DNA of 60,276 bases from Hyphomonadaceae bacterium. Lineage in GTDB: Bacteria > Pseudomonadota > Alphaproteobacteria > Caulobacterales > Hyphomonadaceae. The stretch lies in assembly GCA_027485145.1 (NCBI GenBank), contig JAIXRO010000169.1, positions 1-60,276 on the forward strand, given 5' to 3'. A program made the translations under genes and the position numbers. Every line of letters starts with the position of its first letter. Position 1 is the stretch's first letter. Below are positions 7,633-15,623 of the stretch, in pieces. Below the pieces are notes generated by a model that saw only the letters and a program-made list of their open reading frames with translations, was not told the origin of the DNA and made no database searches.

Positions 7633-9171
7633 CTATAGCCGGATGTCGAGACGGCCGCCTGCAGAGAGCTGCGACGACGCGGATTGAGGCTGGATTGCGG
7701 TGAGCAGGGCAGCGCCAGCTGCGGCAGGATTTGTGCCTGGCGCAGCCATGCGCAGCAGCGGATTGGTCTGGGGTGATTGCTGCTGGCTTTGCTGCTCGTG
7801 CTGGAAGGTCATGTTCTGGCCGCCGATGCCCTGACGTTCGAGGGCCTGGACGAGTTCGCCGTGCATCTGGCGCAGCTGGCGCATGGCTTCCGGTGTCTCG
7901 CTCGTGATGATCACGTGCTGAACGCCTTGCGCATCAAATTTGAAATCGATCGATACGCGGCCGAGTTCCGGCGGGTCCAGCTGGACGACAACGCGGTCAG
8001 ATTGTCCGTCCTCGGCAGTCTTCGAGACGATGTTTACGATCTCGGCCGGAACGGCAACGAGCACGGGGCTCGGCGAGGCGAACGGTGCGGCCGTCACAGT
8101 CGTCAGTATAGTTGCCGGTTGAGTTGCGCCGGGCGCGGCAGACGCGAAGGTCAAGGCCGACGTTCCTTGAGCGGACGAGCTGCCAGCATCAAACCCGGCT
8201 GCCTCGGAAAGGCTCGCGACCGGCACGGAAGCAAGATCGGGCAGTACCCCCGTGACGGGGGAGGGGGGCGCGGCGCTGTCGGCGTCCGCTCTGGCAATCG
8301 CTGCAAGCTTCGAACTGGCCGTGAGTGCCGGGACCGGGGAGTTCGAAGCCGGCTTTTCTCCGTTGGCCGAGGTTTGCGCGGCGGGCACGGTCAGCACGCC
8401 AACGGCGGCGATTGCAGACACAGCGCCAGCAGTGTTCGGCGCTGTGCCTTCAGATACCGGCGCGGCGGCAGAATCTGGTCGCTGCCCAGCGCCGGCAACT
8501 TGCGCATCCGGCGCAGAAGACGCAGCAGGAGAAGGGTCTGAAGGTGCAGCCTGTCCGGCCGGATTGGCCGGCTGTCCCGTGCTCGGTATCGCCGTTCCGG
8601 CATCGGCGGCTTTGGCATCTGCCTGTGCCAGTTCACGGTCGGTCCTGAGTTCGCTGACTTCAGACACACCTCTGGTGACGGACTGAGCGGGAATCTGGTC
8701 AGCCGCTTCGGAGGCAGGCGCTGCCTGTGATGCCAGAGCTGGCGCGGCGAGTTCTGGCGCCTCGGCCGGTGTCGCCGCCAACAGGGAAAATTGGCTGGGC
8801 TCAGAGGCAGCTGTCGCTGAAGTTACTGTCAGCGCTGTCTCGGCTGTTGCCGTTGGCTCGGCCCAGGCCGTATCCGCCAAAGCGGATTGACCCATCTCGC
8901 CCGGGGCTCCGCCTATCTGCGGCGCAAGTGCCGCATCGGTGGGTGCTGCCACACCGGACCAGTCAGAGGTCAACAAAGAAGATTGAGGCGGCGCGGAGTT
9001 GATTGCATCGGACGACTGCGACGCCGCATCGTCTGCAGCGTCCTCCCGGGCCCGTTTGAGACGAGCCGCAAAGTCGTCTCCGGAGTCTGAACTCGCCGGA
9101 CGGACGGATGCCTTGCCACTTGTTGGCGGCGACATGGCGCTCCGGAATTCAGAGTCGATCACAATTGCCAT
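7633..9171 (-). CDS. fliK: Flagellar hook-length control protein FliK
   Basis: 512 residues with the ATG at 9171, which has GGAAG six bases upstream. Frames extending further upstream would run into the opposite-strand flgJ and flgN genes. Residues ~50-370 are low-complexity Ala/Pro/Ser/Thr, the stretchy molecular ruler. The C-terminal type III substrate-switch domain (~400-490) has the FliK signature: RVVVQLDPPELGRVSIDFKF, then HVIITSETPEAMRQLRQ, and LVQALERQGIGGQNMTF. A Gln-rich tail follows. FliK measures hook length and switches FlhB to filament export. Confidence 0.9.
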   Translation of the reverse strand: MAIVIDSEFRSAMSPPTSGKASVRPASSDSGDDFAARLKRAREDAADDAASQSSDAINSAPPQSSLLTSDWSGVAAPTDAALAPQIGGAPGEMGQSALADTAWAEPTATAETALTVTSATAASEPSQFSLLAATPAEAPELAAPALASQAAPASEAADQIPAQSVTRGVSEVSELRTDRELAQADAKAADAGTAIPSTGQPANPAGQAAPSDPSPAASSAPDAQVAGAGQRPDSAAAPVSEGTAPNTAGAVSAIAAVGVLTVPAAQTSANGEKPASNSPVPALTASSKLAAIARADADSAAPPSPVTGVLPDLASVPVASLSEAAGFDAGSSSAQGTSALTFASAAPGATQPATILTTVTAAPFASPSPVLVAVPAEIVNIVSKTAEDGQSDRVVVQLDPPELGRVSIDFKFDAQGVQHVIITSETPEAMRQLRQMHGELVQALERQGIGGQNMTFQHEQQSQQQSPQTNPLLRMAAPGTNPAAAGAALLTAIQPQSASSQLSAGGRLDIRL

Positions 9172-9193
9172 AAGGCTTCCATTCGTCGTCCTG

Positions 9194-9208
9194 TTAACCA
9201 GACTACAA
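9194..9208 (+). promoter_or_regulatory. Candidate CtrA-type box between fliK and flgJ
   Basis: TTAA-N7-ACAA (TTAACCAGACTACAA) in the 118-base divergent region between fliK and the rod-binding gene. A further TTAA lies at 9230. Its second half-site is degenerate. It shares the TTAACC start and N7 spacing with the flgB and comM boxes. Confidence 0.3.
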
Positions 9209-9289
9209 CCCCGCGCCGTAAAATATGCGTTAATCGAAGTCGCTATTCTGGTAACTTCGTAGACGGATGATTTCCGGGGAGAGACTTGC

Positions 9290-9607
9290 ATGTCTGTTTC
9301 AGCCTTGTCCGGAATGGATGCTGCCGTTCCCCGCGCTCCGGTTCCGGAGACAGCCAAGCCCGCAGACGAAAAGAAAGCGGGTGAAATCAAGCAGAGGTTC
9401 GAGCAGATGCTTTGGGCTGAAATGCTGAGCCATGCCGGGCTGGAGAAAGCCTTCACGCTGGGCGGCGGAGAAGCAGCTTCGGCCTTTTCAAGGTACGTTG
9501 TCGAAGAGATCGCCAAGGATCTCGCTGAAAAGCACCCGATGGGCCTGGCCGACAAGGTTCCGTCGGCCCGTCCGGGCGGCGATCTCATGCCGAAGGAAAA
9601 CAATTGA
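9290..9607 (+). CDS. FlgJ-like rod-binding protein
   Basis: 105 residues corresponding to the N-terminal rod-capping domain of FlgJ alone. The motif EIKQRFEQMLWAEMLSHAGLEKAF lies in residues ~30-55, followed by GGGEAASAFSRYVVEEIAKDLAEKHP. There is no peptidoglycan-hydrolase domain, as is usual in alphaproteobacteria, where a separate lytic transglycosylase supplies that activity. It should act in the periplasm to cap or guide rod assembly. Its TGA overlaps the following ATG by one base (TTGATG), so the two genes are coupled. Confidence 0.8.
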   Translation: MSVSALSGMDAAVPRAPVPETAKPADEKKAGEIKQRFEQMLWAEMLSHAGLEKAFTLGGGEAASAFSRYVVEEIAKDLAEKHPMGLADKVPSARPGGDLMPKENN

Positions 9608-9987
9608 TGAACTCTTACTTCAAAGACCCGGTCTTTGCCCGGCTCGCGGATGTGCTTGAGCAGGAGAAAGCGCTTCTCCAATCGGGCAGGGCAGCCGAGG
9701 CGGCATCCCTTATCGGTGATAAAATGCGCGCGCTTCAGGATTTTGAGGCCAATATCGAGATCGACGGTGAACTCGGCGCGCCATTGCAGAAACGCCAGGC
9801 GATCAAAAAGATTGTTCAGATGGCGGAAGAGAACGCGGCGCACATGGATGCGATCCGCAATGGTCTCCGCCATGCCATCCGGCGGTTGGAAAGCTTGAAT
9901 GATTCGGCGTTTGTGGGATCCTACGGCCGCGGCGGCGCCCAGCTTTCATTTACGAATGCAACCGGCAGTTACAATCGAAAGGGCTGA
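9607..9987 (+). CDS. FlgN-like flagellar chaperone
   Basis: 126 residues, almost entirely helical and charged: an EQEKALLQSGR helix, a QKRQAIKKIVQMAEENAAHM helix, and a C-terminal GSYGRGGAQLSF tail followed by NATGSYNRKG. The size, long coiled helices and position after flgJ and before flagellin fit a FlgN-type export chaperone for FlgK/FlgL. The family is very divergent, so the name rests on shape and context. A TTG three bases upstream could also start it; the ATG abutting the flgJ stop is preferred. Confidence 0.55.
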   Translation: MNSYFKDPVFARLADVLEQEKALLQSGRAAEAASLIGDKMRALQDFEANIEIDGELGAPLQKRQAIKKIVQMAEENAAHMDAIRNGLRHAIRRLESLNDSAFVGSYGRGGAQLSFTNATGSYNRKG

Positions 9988-9993
9988 ATTCGA

Positions 9994-10009
9994 TTAACCG
10001 GACATTTAA
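9994..10009 (+). promoter_or_regulatory. Candidate CtrA-type box upstream of flagellin
   Basis: TTAA-N8-TTAA (TTAACCGGACATTTAA), 129 bases upstream of the flagellin start. The spacing is one base longer than the CtrA consensus; N7 gives TTAA..TTTA. No clear sigma-54 (TGGC..TTGC) pair was found in the same leader. Confidence 0.35.
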
Positions 10010-10042
10010 GCTTAGGCCTTATGCACGTTATTTGAGACCCAG

Positions 10043-10115
10043 AGTGGTTCGGGGAAATCCCCACTGTCAGGACGACATGTAAGGCCAAAAACAGACCGCG
10101 CGTCACGCGCAGGTC
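10043..10115 (+). promoter_or_regulatory. Flagellin 5' leader with two hairpins (possible FlbT target)
   Basis: Two inverted repeats lie in the leader. The first (10043-10065) has a GGGG/CCCC core with AGT/ACT flanks. The second (10094-10115) pairs GACC + GCGCG around a TCA loop with CGCGC + GGTC, nine pairs and one bulged A. It ends 22 bases before the start codon, next to the AAGGA ribosome site. In Caulobacter, FlbT is known to bind the flagellin fljK mRNA leader and limit its translation. A flbT gene lies just downstream here, so a similar role is inferred. Confidence 0.45.
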
Positions 10116-10137
10116 CAACCGTATAAGGAATTAAACG

Positions 10138-11355
10138 ATGTCGAGTATCCTGACCAACAACAGCGCAATGGTCGCCCTTGAAACCCTGCGCAACATCAAC
10201 CGCAACCTCGAAGGCGTCCAGAGCGAGATTTCGACCGGCAAGAAAGTTGCCAGCGCGAAAGACAACGCCGGTATCTGGGCTGTCGCCACCGTGATGTCCT
10301 CGGACGTCGAAGGCTTCAAGGCGATTTCGGACTCGCTGAACCTCGGTTCGTCGACCGTCGGCGTGGCACGTTCTGCCGCCGAGAAAATCACCGATACGCT
10401 CAAGGAAGTGAAGAGCCTCATCGTTTCGGCGCAAGGCGACAACGTCGACCGTACCAAGATCCAGGCGGACATTGACGAGAAAGTATCTCTCATCGAGGGC
10501 TTCGTCGCTGCTGCCCAATTCAACGGCCTGAACCTGCTCGATGGCGCTACCGCAAGCATCGACGTTCTTGCGTCGCTGGATCGCACCTCGACGGGCGTCA
10601 CCGCTTCGTCCATCACGGTTGACGGTCAGAACCTCTCGACCGGCGCTTATGCTGCTAACGACGTCTTCGGTGCCTCCACCGGTGGTACGATCTCCACCGA
10701 CGCCGACACGTTCGTGCTTTCGCTCGATCAGGGCGGCGGTTCGGACGACATCACGATCCAGGACGGCGCTAACGCTTGGGCAGCTGGCGACTCGATTTCC
10801 CTGCGCATCGGCAACCAGACTGCGAGCTACACGCTGACCGACGCTGATGTCGACAGCGGCAACAACACCGTGCCCGACATCATCGCACTTGGCCTCAAGA
10901 GCGCCATCGACGCGCTCGGCATCGACGGTCTGGTCGTTGACTATGACAGCGGCACGCCTGGCGAACTCGTGTTCACGAACGATGGAACGACTGACCTTGC
11001 GGTCACCGGACAGTTCAAGAACGCTGGTTCGGGTGGCCTGAGCGCCCTGAGCACTTTGGACGTGACGACCACGGTCAATGCAACGGCCGCTCTCGCTTCG
11101 ATCGAAGACCTGATCCAGACCTCGATCGACGCCGCCTCGGCCTTCGGTTCTTCGCAGAGCCGCATCTCCAGCCAGTCGGCATTCGTCAAGTCGCTGACAG
11201 ACGCTCTGACGTCCGGTATCGGTGGTCTCACCGACTCCGACATCGAAGCGGCTTCGGCGAAACTGCAGGCCCTGCAGGTTCAGCAGCAGCTCGGCGTCCA
11301 GGCGCTGTCGATTGCAAACCAGCAGCCGCAGTCGCTGCTGTCGCTGTTCCGCTAA
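10138..11355 (+). CDS. Flagellin (filament subunit)
   Basis: 405 residues. The N-terminal D0/D1 core is SSILTNNSAMVALETLRNIN, then SEISTGKKVASAKDNAGIWAVA. The C-terminal core has ALASIEDLIQTSIDAASAFG and SQSRISSQSAFVKSLTDAL, ending QQPQSLLSLFR. Between residues ~140 and 320 is a variable Thr/Asp/Gly-rich outer domain, larger than in minimal alphaproteobacterial flagellins (~275). Only one flagellin is present in the window. It stands alone with a long leader and a strong hairpin after it, then flaF and flbT, the usual regulatory neighbours. Type III export needs no cleaved signal. Confidence 0.95.
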   Translation: MSSILTNNSAMVALETLRNINRNLEGVQSEISTGKKVASAKDNAGIWAVATVMSSDVEGFKAISDSLNLGSSTVGVARSAAEKITDTLKEVKSLIVSAQGDNVDRTKIQADIDEKVSLIEGFVAAAQFNGLNLLDGATASIDVLASLDRTSTGVTASSITVDGQNLSTGAYAANDVFGASTGGTISTDADTFVLSLDQGGGSDDITIQDGANAWAAGDSISLRIGNQTASYTLTDADVDSGNNTVPDIIALGLKSAIDALGIDGLVVDYDSGTPGELVFTNDGTTDLAVTGQFKNAGSGGLSALSTLDVTTTVNATAALASIEDLIQTSIDAASAFGSSQSRISSQSAFVKSLTDALTSGIGGLTDSDIEAASAKLQALQVQQQLGVQALSIANQQPQSLLSLFR

Positions 11356-11366
11356 ACTGAATGAGT

Positions 11367-11393
11367 GGCCCGGGGGCGTGCTGTCCCCGGGCC
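11367..11393 (+). terminator. GC hairpin after flagellin
   Basis: Perfect nine-pair stem GGCCCGGGG / CCCCGGGCC, 12 bases after the flagellin stop. There is no T-run, so it may be a Rho-assisted stop, or an mRNA 3'-end stabiliser that separates abundant flagellin transcript from flaF-flbT. Confidence 0.6.
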
Positions 11394-11436
11394 AACTCTC
11401 TACCGAACTACAGAGTAAAAAGTCCAGGAGGACGCG

Positions 11437-11823
11437 TTGCAGGCATTGGCGTATAAAGCGTATGGCGATGTGGCGCGGCGCACTGCAAGTGAACGGGAGA
11501 TCGAGTTCGCTCTCTTCCAGCAGATCACTGAAGCGCTTGAAAGCGTCATTGATCCCAATACACGCAATCCCGCAGCCTGGGCCGATGCCATCAACCGGAA
11601 CCAGCAATTGTGGACCATAATTGCGACCGATCTCCTGATTCCAAGCAATCCTCTGCCTGAAGAGCTGAAGCGCAGCTTGATGTTTCTCGCCGAATTTGTC
11701 CGCCAGTCGAGCCTTAAGATCCTGGCCGGCGACGAGAGCATCCCTGATCTGATTGAAGTCAACAGGACGGTGATGGCGGGCCTTGTCCGTCAGATCCAAC
11801 ACAGCGTGGAAGAGGAAGTCTGA
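11437..11823 (+). CDS. flaF: Flagellar biosynthesis regulator FlaF
   Basis: 128 residues. FlaF is needed for flagellin synthesis and secretion in Caulobacter and acts opposite to FlbT. Recognisable features are YKAYGDVARRTASEREIEFALF at the N-terminus, the NRQLW-type core (INRNQQLWTIIATDLLIPSN) and LPEELKRSLMFLAEFVRQSS. The start is TTG at 11437, preceded at four bases by a perfect AGGAGGA; no ATG fits. The stop codon overlaps the flbT start by one base (TGATG). Confidence 0.9.
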   Translation: MQALAYKAYGDVARRTASEREIEFALFQQITEALESVIDPNTRNPAAWADAINRNQQLWTIIATDLLIPSNPLPEELKRSLMFLAEFVRQSSLKILAGDESIPDLIEVNRTVMAGLVRQIQHSVEEEV

Positions 11824-12257
11824 TGTCTGGCCTCGTACTCAAAATTGCTCCCGGAGAGCGCTTCATCGTCAACGGAGCCCTTCTGGAGAACGGCGACAAG
11901 CCGGCCCGCATCCGCATTGGCGACAGTAATGTCCGTGTACTGAGATGCCGGGATGCTCTGCGTCCTGAAGAAGTCGACACACCGGTCAAGCGCATCTACT
12001 ATGCAATCCAGCTTCTGATCACAGGCGACCTCGACGTGGCCGAAGCGGTGCCATCGATAGATGCGGAGTGCGCCGCGCTCATCGACATTTTCCGGCCAAT
12101 TGATGCGGACCTGATCCCGACACTTCGCTCGATGCTCAATCGCGGCAATCACTATTCGGCGCTTTGCCATCTGCGGCAAGTGCTCGCCATTGAAGCCCAG
12201 CTGCTTGCCCGGCGCACGGCATCAGACAATCTGCCCAAAGAAGCCCGGGTGGCCTAG
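11823..12257 (+). CDS. flbT: Flagellin mRNA translational repressor FlbT
   Basis: 144 residues. FlbT binds the flagellin mRNA leader and couples filament synthesis to hook completion in Caulobacter. The N-terminus shows the typical beta pattern LKIAPGERFIVNGALLEN, then RIRIGDSNVRVLRCRDAL. A mid section VKRIYYAIQLLITGD and helical C-terminus (RSMLNRGNHYSALCHLRQVL) follow. It is translationally coupled to flaF. A GTG-start gene of the DUF1217 family follows three bases later. Confidence 0.93.
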   Translation: MSGLVLKIAPGERFIVNGALLENGDKPARIRIGDSNVRVLRCRDALRPEEVDTPVKRIYYAIQLLITGDLDVAEAVPSIDAECAALIDIFRPIDADLIPTLRSMLNRGNHYSALCHLRQVLAIEAQLLARRTASDNLPKEARVA

Positions 12258-12260
12258 GCC

Positions 12261-13094
12261 GTGTTCCAGCCGCTCATTCCGTTCTCAGGGAATACGGGAT
12301 GGAAGTTCCTGCAATCGACCTATGACCGTCAGTTGCAGACCCTGTCTGATACCGCGCAGATGAAGGCCGACCGGCAATATCTTGCCGACAAGCTCGAGAA
12401 GCCGATCACCACCGAAGCATTTCTTGGTGACAAGCGGTTGATGCGCGTTGCCTTGACTGCGTTTGACCTTGGCGGCGAAGAATGGAAGCGCGGCTTCATC
12501 GGAAAGGTGCTCAAGGAAGTCGCCGACCCCGAGAGTACATTCCTCGCGCGCCTCAACAATCCGAAATACACAGCCTTCGCAGCGGCCTTCAAGCCGGTGA
12601 ACGGTCAGATCAGCTTGAAGCCAGCCGCTCTCGAAGCGATATCGAAGGCGTTCGACGCTGCGTCATTCGAAACAGCCGTCGGTGAAGTCGACGAGTCCAT
12701 GCGCCTCGCGCTTAACTTCAAGGACGAAATCAAGGGCCTGGTTGGGAATGGCTCAAGCGAGACGACGATCCTTTACCGTCTTCTGGGTAGCGTGCCCGTA
12801 CGCACTGTCCTCGAAACGGCGCTTAATCTGCCTACGGATATACGGAAGCTGCCCATCGAGAAGCAGGCGGATTTCCTGAAATCGGCCCTTCAGAAGCAAT
12901 TCGGGATAACCGATGTGACGCAGCTCGCTACGCCTGATAAGGTCGAGCAGGTCATCAAGCGCTTTCATGCGTTGCAGTCCGTCAATGCTTCTGCTTCCAC
13001 CTACTCATCGGCCGCCAATGCGCTCACCTTGCTGAATGGCGGCGCAGGGCTCGGTGGCCAGGGCGGCATCAACCTGCTTCTCAGCGGCCTCTGA
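12261..13094 (+). CDS. DUF1217 family flagellar-associated protein
   Basis: 277 residues from a GTG start three bases after flbT. The middle matches what I recall of DUF1217, found in alphaproteobacterial flagellar clusters: ADKLEKPITTEAFLGDKRLM, ALTAFDLGGEEWKRGFIGKVL, and DPESTFLARLNNPKYTAFA. A helical second half ends in a Gly/Ala/Ser-rich tail. No signal peptide or membrane helix is seen; it could be a secreted or cytoplasmic assembly factor. No biochemical role is established to my knowledge. It is convergent with fliI, whose stop directly abuts. Confidence 0.7.
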   Translation: MFQPLIPFSGNTGWKFLQSTYDRQLQTLSDTAQMKADRQYLADKLEKPITTEAFLGDKRLMRVALTAFDLGGEEWKRGFIGKVLKEVADPESTFLARLNNPKYTAFAAAFKPVNGQISLKPAALEAISKAFDAASFETAVGEVDESMRLALNFKDEIKGLVGNGSSETTILYRLLGSVPVRTVLETALNLPTDIRKLPIEKQADFLKSALQKQFGITDVTQLATPDKVEQVIKRFHALQSVNASASTYSSAANALTLLNGGAGLGGQGGINLLLSGL

Positions 13095-14444
13095 TCAGCG
13101 CTTGACGGGCACGGGCTTGGTGCTTGCGGCCGCCGGCGCAGGGCCGCCTGCCAACATCTCCCGCAGCAGGTCAAACGACATTTCGATGCCGCCGGGGCTA
13201 CGCGTCGCTACAAAGGCATCCAGCGCCGGAAAAAGGCCGATGGCGCGATCCGAGTTCAGGTCCTTGCCGAACTCGTAGAGGTTTGCGCGCAGCATCGGCG
13301 CAACCTCCTCATACAGCGCGATCATCCGGCGGTACTCCTTGAGCAGATCATTTTCTTCTGGCGTGGCGGCCTTGGGCAGGCAGCGCGACACGCTTCGGAG
13401 GACATCGATGGCGGGATAGCGGCCACGCTCTGAAATCGGGCGCGACAGGATGATGTGGCCGTCCAGCATGCCGCGGATCATGTCCGCCACGGGCTCGTCG
13501 AGATCAGAGCCGGCGACGAGTACGGAGAAAATAGCCGTGATGTCGCCTTTTCCGTCCGTACCCGGCCCGGTCCGCTCGGCAAGCTCCGAGATCACGCGCA
13601 CCGTGGAGGGCGGAAAAGCGTTCAGGGCCGGAACTTCTCCTGCCAGAAGGGCCGTCTCCCTGTGCGCCTCGGCAAGGCGCGTGATGGAGTCAAACAGGAA
13701 CAGCACGTTATGCCCCTGATCCCGGAAATGCTCGGCGGTCGCGATCGCGCAGTTCGCGGCGCGCTTCTTGGCGCCCGGCGATTCGCTGGAGATGGCCGTC
13801 ACGACAACGGTCCGCGTTCGCATTTCCGGCGTCATGGTGTGCTGGACGAATTCGTTCACTTCGCCGCCGCGCTCCCCGATCAGCGCAATCACGACACGGT
13901 CGGCCTGCAGGCCGGTCGCGAGCGAGCCCAGGAAGGTTGATTTGCCGATCCCGGACCCGGCGAACAGGCCAAGGCGCTGCCCCCGGCAGATCGGCAGCAA
14001 TGTGTCGGTGACCATCCAGCCCGTCGCAAGGCGCGGCCCGAGGCGCCTGCGCGCATGCGGGGGCAAGGCCGGCGCGTTGAGCCGGCGGCTCGACGAGCGG
14101 ATCGGGGTGACAAACGGCTCCCCACCGGCAATTTCGCCACGGTAATCAATAACTTGTCCGAGCCAGTGATCGCCCGGTTCGATCCGGGCTTCCGGTTCGA
14201 TTTCCACAGTGTCACCGATGCGGATGGTGTCGCACGGCGAAAAAAGCAGTGCAGTAACACTTTCGCCCGAGACGCTGAGGATCTCCCCGCGAAGGATTTC
14301 GCCGGGCTTCCGGATCAGGATTTCGTTGCCGACCCCCGCCAGTTCGCTGACTCCAGCGACCTTGATCATGCCGGGTGCCACGTCCGTGACGGTGCCCCAG
14401 AGGGTGAAGAGCCGCGAGGGCAAGGAAGCCACGTTGGTGCGCAA
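13095..14444 (-). CDS. fliI: Flagellar type III export ATPase FliI
   Basis: 449 residues. The Walker A P-loop is at 163-170 (GSGIGKST), followed by ALIGERGGEVNEFV, the Walker B region VLFLFDSITRLAEAHRE, and FPPSTVRVISELAERTGPG. These are hallmarks of FliI/YscN hexameric ATPases, which energise delivery of flagellar subunits to the FlhA/FlhB gate. It is transcribed alone on the minus strand, sharing an 83-base divergent region with flgB. Elsewhere fliI often sits inside the flgB operon, so the inversion is a local feature. Confidence 0.96.
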   Translation of the reverse strand: MRTNVASLPSRLFTLWGTVTDVAPGMIKVAGVSELAGVGNEILIRKPGEILRGEILSVSGESVTALLFSPCDTIRIGDTVEIEPEARIEPGDHWLGQVIDYRGEIAGGEPFVTPIRSSSRRLNAPALPPHARRRLGPRLATGWMVTDTLLPICRGQRLGLFAGSGIGKSTFLGSLATGLQADRVVIALIGERGGEVNEFVQHTMTPEMRTRTVVVTAISSESPGAKKRAANCAIATAEHFRDQGHNVLFLFDSITRLAEAHRETALLAGEVPALNAFPPSTVRVISELAERTGPGTDGKGDITAIFSVLVAGSDLDEPVADMIRGMLDGHIILSRPISERGRYPAIDVLRSVSRCLPKAATPEENDLLKEYRRMIALYEEVAPMLRANLYEFGKDLNSDRAIGLFPALDAFVATRSPGGIEMSFDLLREMLAGGPAPAAASTKPVPVKR

Positions 14445-14466
14445 GTAAACAAAACCCGTTCGGTTG

Positions 14467-14511
14467 TTAACCTATTCTTCAATTAATCCGAACATTTTCT
14501 CAAAAGGTTAA
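14467..14511 (+). promoter_or_regulatory. Candidate CtrA boxes between fliI and flgB
   Basis: TTAACC-N5-TTCAA (TTAA-N7-TTCA, 14467-14481) plus a second TTAACC half-site at 14508-14513, only 15 bases before the flgB ATG. This is the best CtrA-like pair in the window. Its position could serve both the divergent fliI gene and the rod/export operon. Confidence 0.42.
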
Positions 14512-14527
14512 CCGTGGTGACTTCGTC

Positions 14528-14887
14528 ATGATTTCCGACCTCAGTCTGTTCAAAGTTTACGGCGCGATGGCCCAACACGCGGCGGAAGCGCAGAGCGTCA
14601 GTGCAACCAACATCGCCCGCGCCAATGAACCAGGGTTCAAGGCCAAGGAGATCGAACCGTTCGAAGCCTACCTCGCGCGCATCCAGAGCAGCGCGTCTTC
14701 TGACCCCCTGGCGCAAGGTTTCCGCATCACGGAGGCGAACAGCCCGACAGCTCCCAACGGTAACAGCGTCAGCCTCGAGCAGGAAATCTTCAAGTCGGCT
14801 GAGGCGATGGGCCAGCACAGTCTCGCGATCTCTGTTTACACCAAATCGATGGACCTGCTCCGCACGGCCATCGGCCGGCGGCCCTGA
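14528..14887 (+). CDS. flgB: Flagellar proximal rod protein FlgB
   Basis: 119 residues. The first rod gene of the operon flgB-flgC-fliE-fliQ-flhA-fliR-flhB-fliJ. The N-terminal helix has AAEAQSVSATNIARANEPGFKA, a variant of the rod motif NIANxNTPGYK. The C-terminal helix reads AMGQHSLAISVYTKSMDLLRTAIGR. Exported by the type III apparatus and polymerised on FliE and FliF. FlgC follows after 11 bases. Confidence 0.92.
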   Translation: MISDLSLFKVYGAMAQHAAEAQSVSATNIARANEPGFKAKEIEPFEAYLARIQSSASSDPLAQGFRITEANSPTAPNGNSVSLEQEIFKSAEAMGQHSLAISVYTKSMDLLRTAIGRRP

Positions 14888-14898
14888 GGAGTAGAATC

Positions 14899-15282
14899 AT
14901 GAACCCTCTCAAAGCGACGATGATGCAGGCCGTGATGGGGATGGAGCTCCAGTCCAAGCGGATGGGGATCACCTCGGAGAACATTTCGAACGCTGATACG
15001 CCGGGCTATCAGCGCAAGTTGCTGATGCTGGAGCCGCAGCAGACCACTGGCGGCCAGTTCCTGTCGGCCCGTGTGCAGCTCGACCAGACCGAGGGGCTGC
15101 GCGAGTTCGACCCCTCGCATCCGATGGCGGATCCCGAGGGCTATGTGACGCAATCGAACGTCTCGGTCGTGACCGAACTCGCCGACATGCGCGAGGCGAA
15201 CCGGTCCTACGAAGCCAACCTCAACTCATTCCAGCAGGCCCGGTCGATGTACCGGTCGCTGCTGGATGTGCTGCGCCGCTAG
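14899..15282 (+). CDS. flgC: Flagellar proximal rod protein FlgC
   Basis: 127 residues. Rod signature GMELQSKRMGITSENISNADTPGY-type near residues 17-36. The centre has FDPSHPMADPEGYVTQSNVSVVTELADM, very typical of FlgC, and the C-terminal helix is REANRSYEANLNSFQQARSMYRSLLDVL. AGGAG precedes the ATG. It stacks on FlgB to build the proximal rod. Confidence 0.95.
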   Translation: MNPLKATMMQAVMGMELQSKRMGITSENISNADTPGYQRKLLMLEPQQTTGGQFLSARVQLDQTEGLREFDPSHPMADPEGYVTQSNVSVVTELADMREANRSYEANLNSFQQARSMYRSLLDVLRR

Positions 15283-15293
15283 GGAGATTCTGA

Positions 15294-15590
15294 ATGTCAG
15301 GTATTGGATTCAATCCGTATGCAGCCCTCAATAATGCGCGTGCCATGGAGGGCGCGACCGCTGCTGCCAAGCCGGAAGCCGCCGGTAGCGCCATCGCCGA
15401 AGGTATCGGTGATTTCCGCGCCGCGCTGCAACAGGCTGAGCAGACGGCGATGCAGACCGCCGTCACAGGGGCTGACCCGCACGCCATGGTCCAGGCGCTC
15501 AGCAATGCCGAACTGATGCTCGATGCGGTTGTCACGATCCGCGACAAGGTGGTCGAGGCCTACCAGGAATTGCTCCGGATGCCGGTCTGA
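15294..15590 (+). CDS. fliE: Flagellar hook-basal body complex protein FliE
   Basis: 98 residues. FliE joins the MS ring to the rod and is the first export substrate. A disordered Ala-rich N-terminus is followed by the conserved helical C-terminus: FRAALQQAEQTAMQTAVTGADPH, then ALSNAELMLDAVVTIRDKVVEAYQELLRMPV. The ending VEAYQELLRMPV is a near-textbook FliE tail. Confidence 0.94.
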   Translation: MSGIGFNPYAALNNARAMEGATAAAKPEAAGSAIAEGIGDFRAALQQAEQTAMQTAVTGADPHAMVQALSNAELMLDAVVTIRDKVVEAYQELLRMPV

Positions 15591-15623
15591 GACCCGTCCA
15601 TAACTACTCTAAAGGCCGTCCAT

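Noticed and set aside
9172-9873. N-terminal extension of fliK to 9873
   Set aside because: It would run antisense through flgJ and the FlgN-like gene. The ATG at 9171 has a proper ribosome site.
12261-13094. Assigning the DUF1217 protein as FlgE or FlgL
   Set aside because: It lacks the NIAN and C-terminal rod/hook helices of the FlgE/FlgG family and the flagellin-like core of FlgL.
7-14513. Sigma-54 promoters for the late flagellar genes
   Set aside because: I looked for TGGC-N8-TTGC spacing before flgJ, flagellin and flaF and found no convincing pair, so none is annotated.
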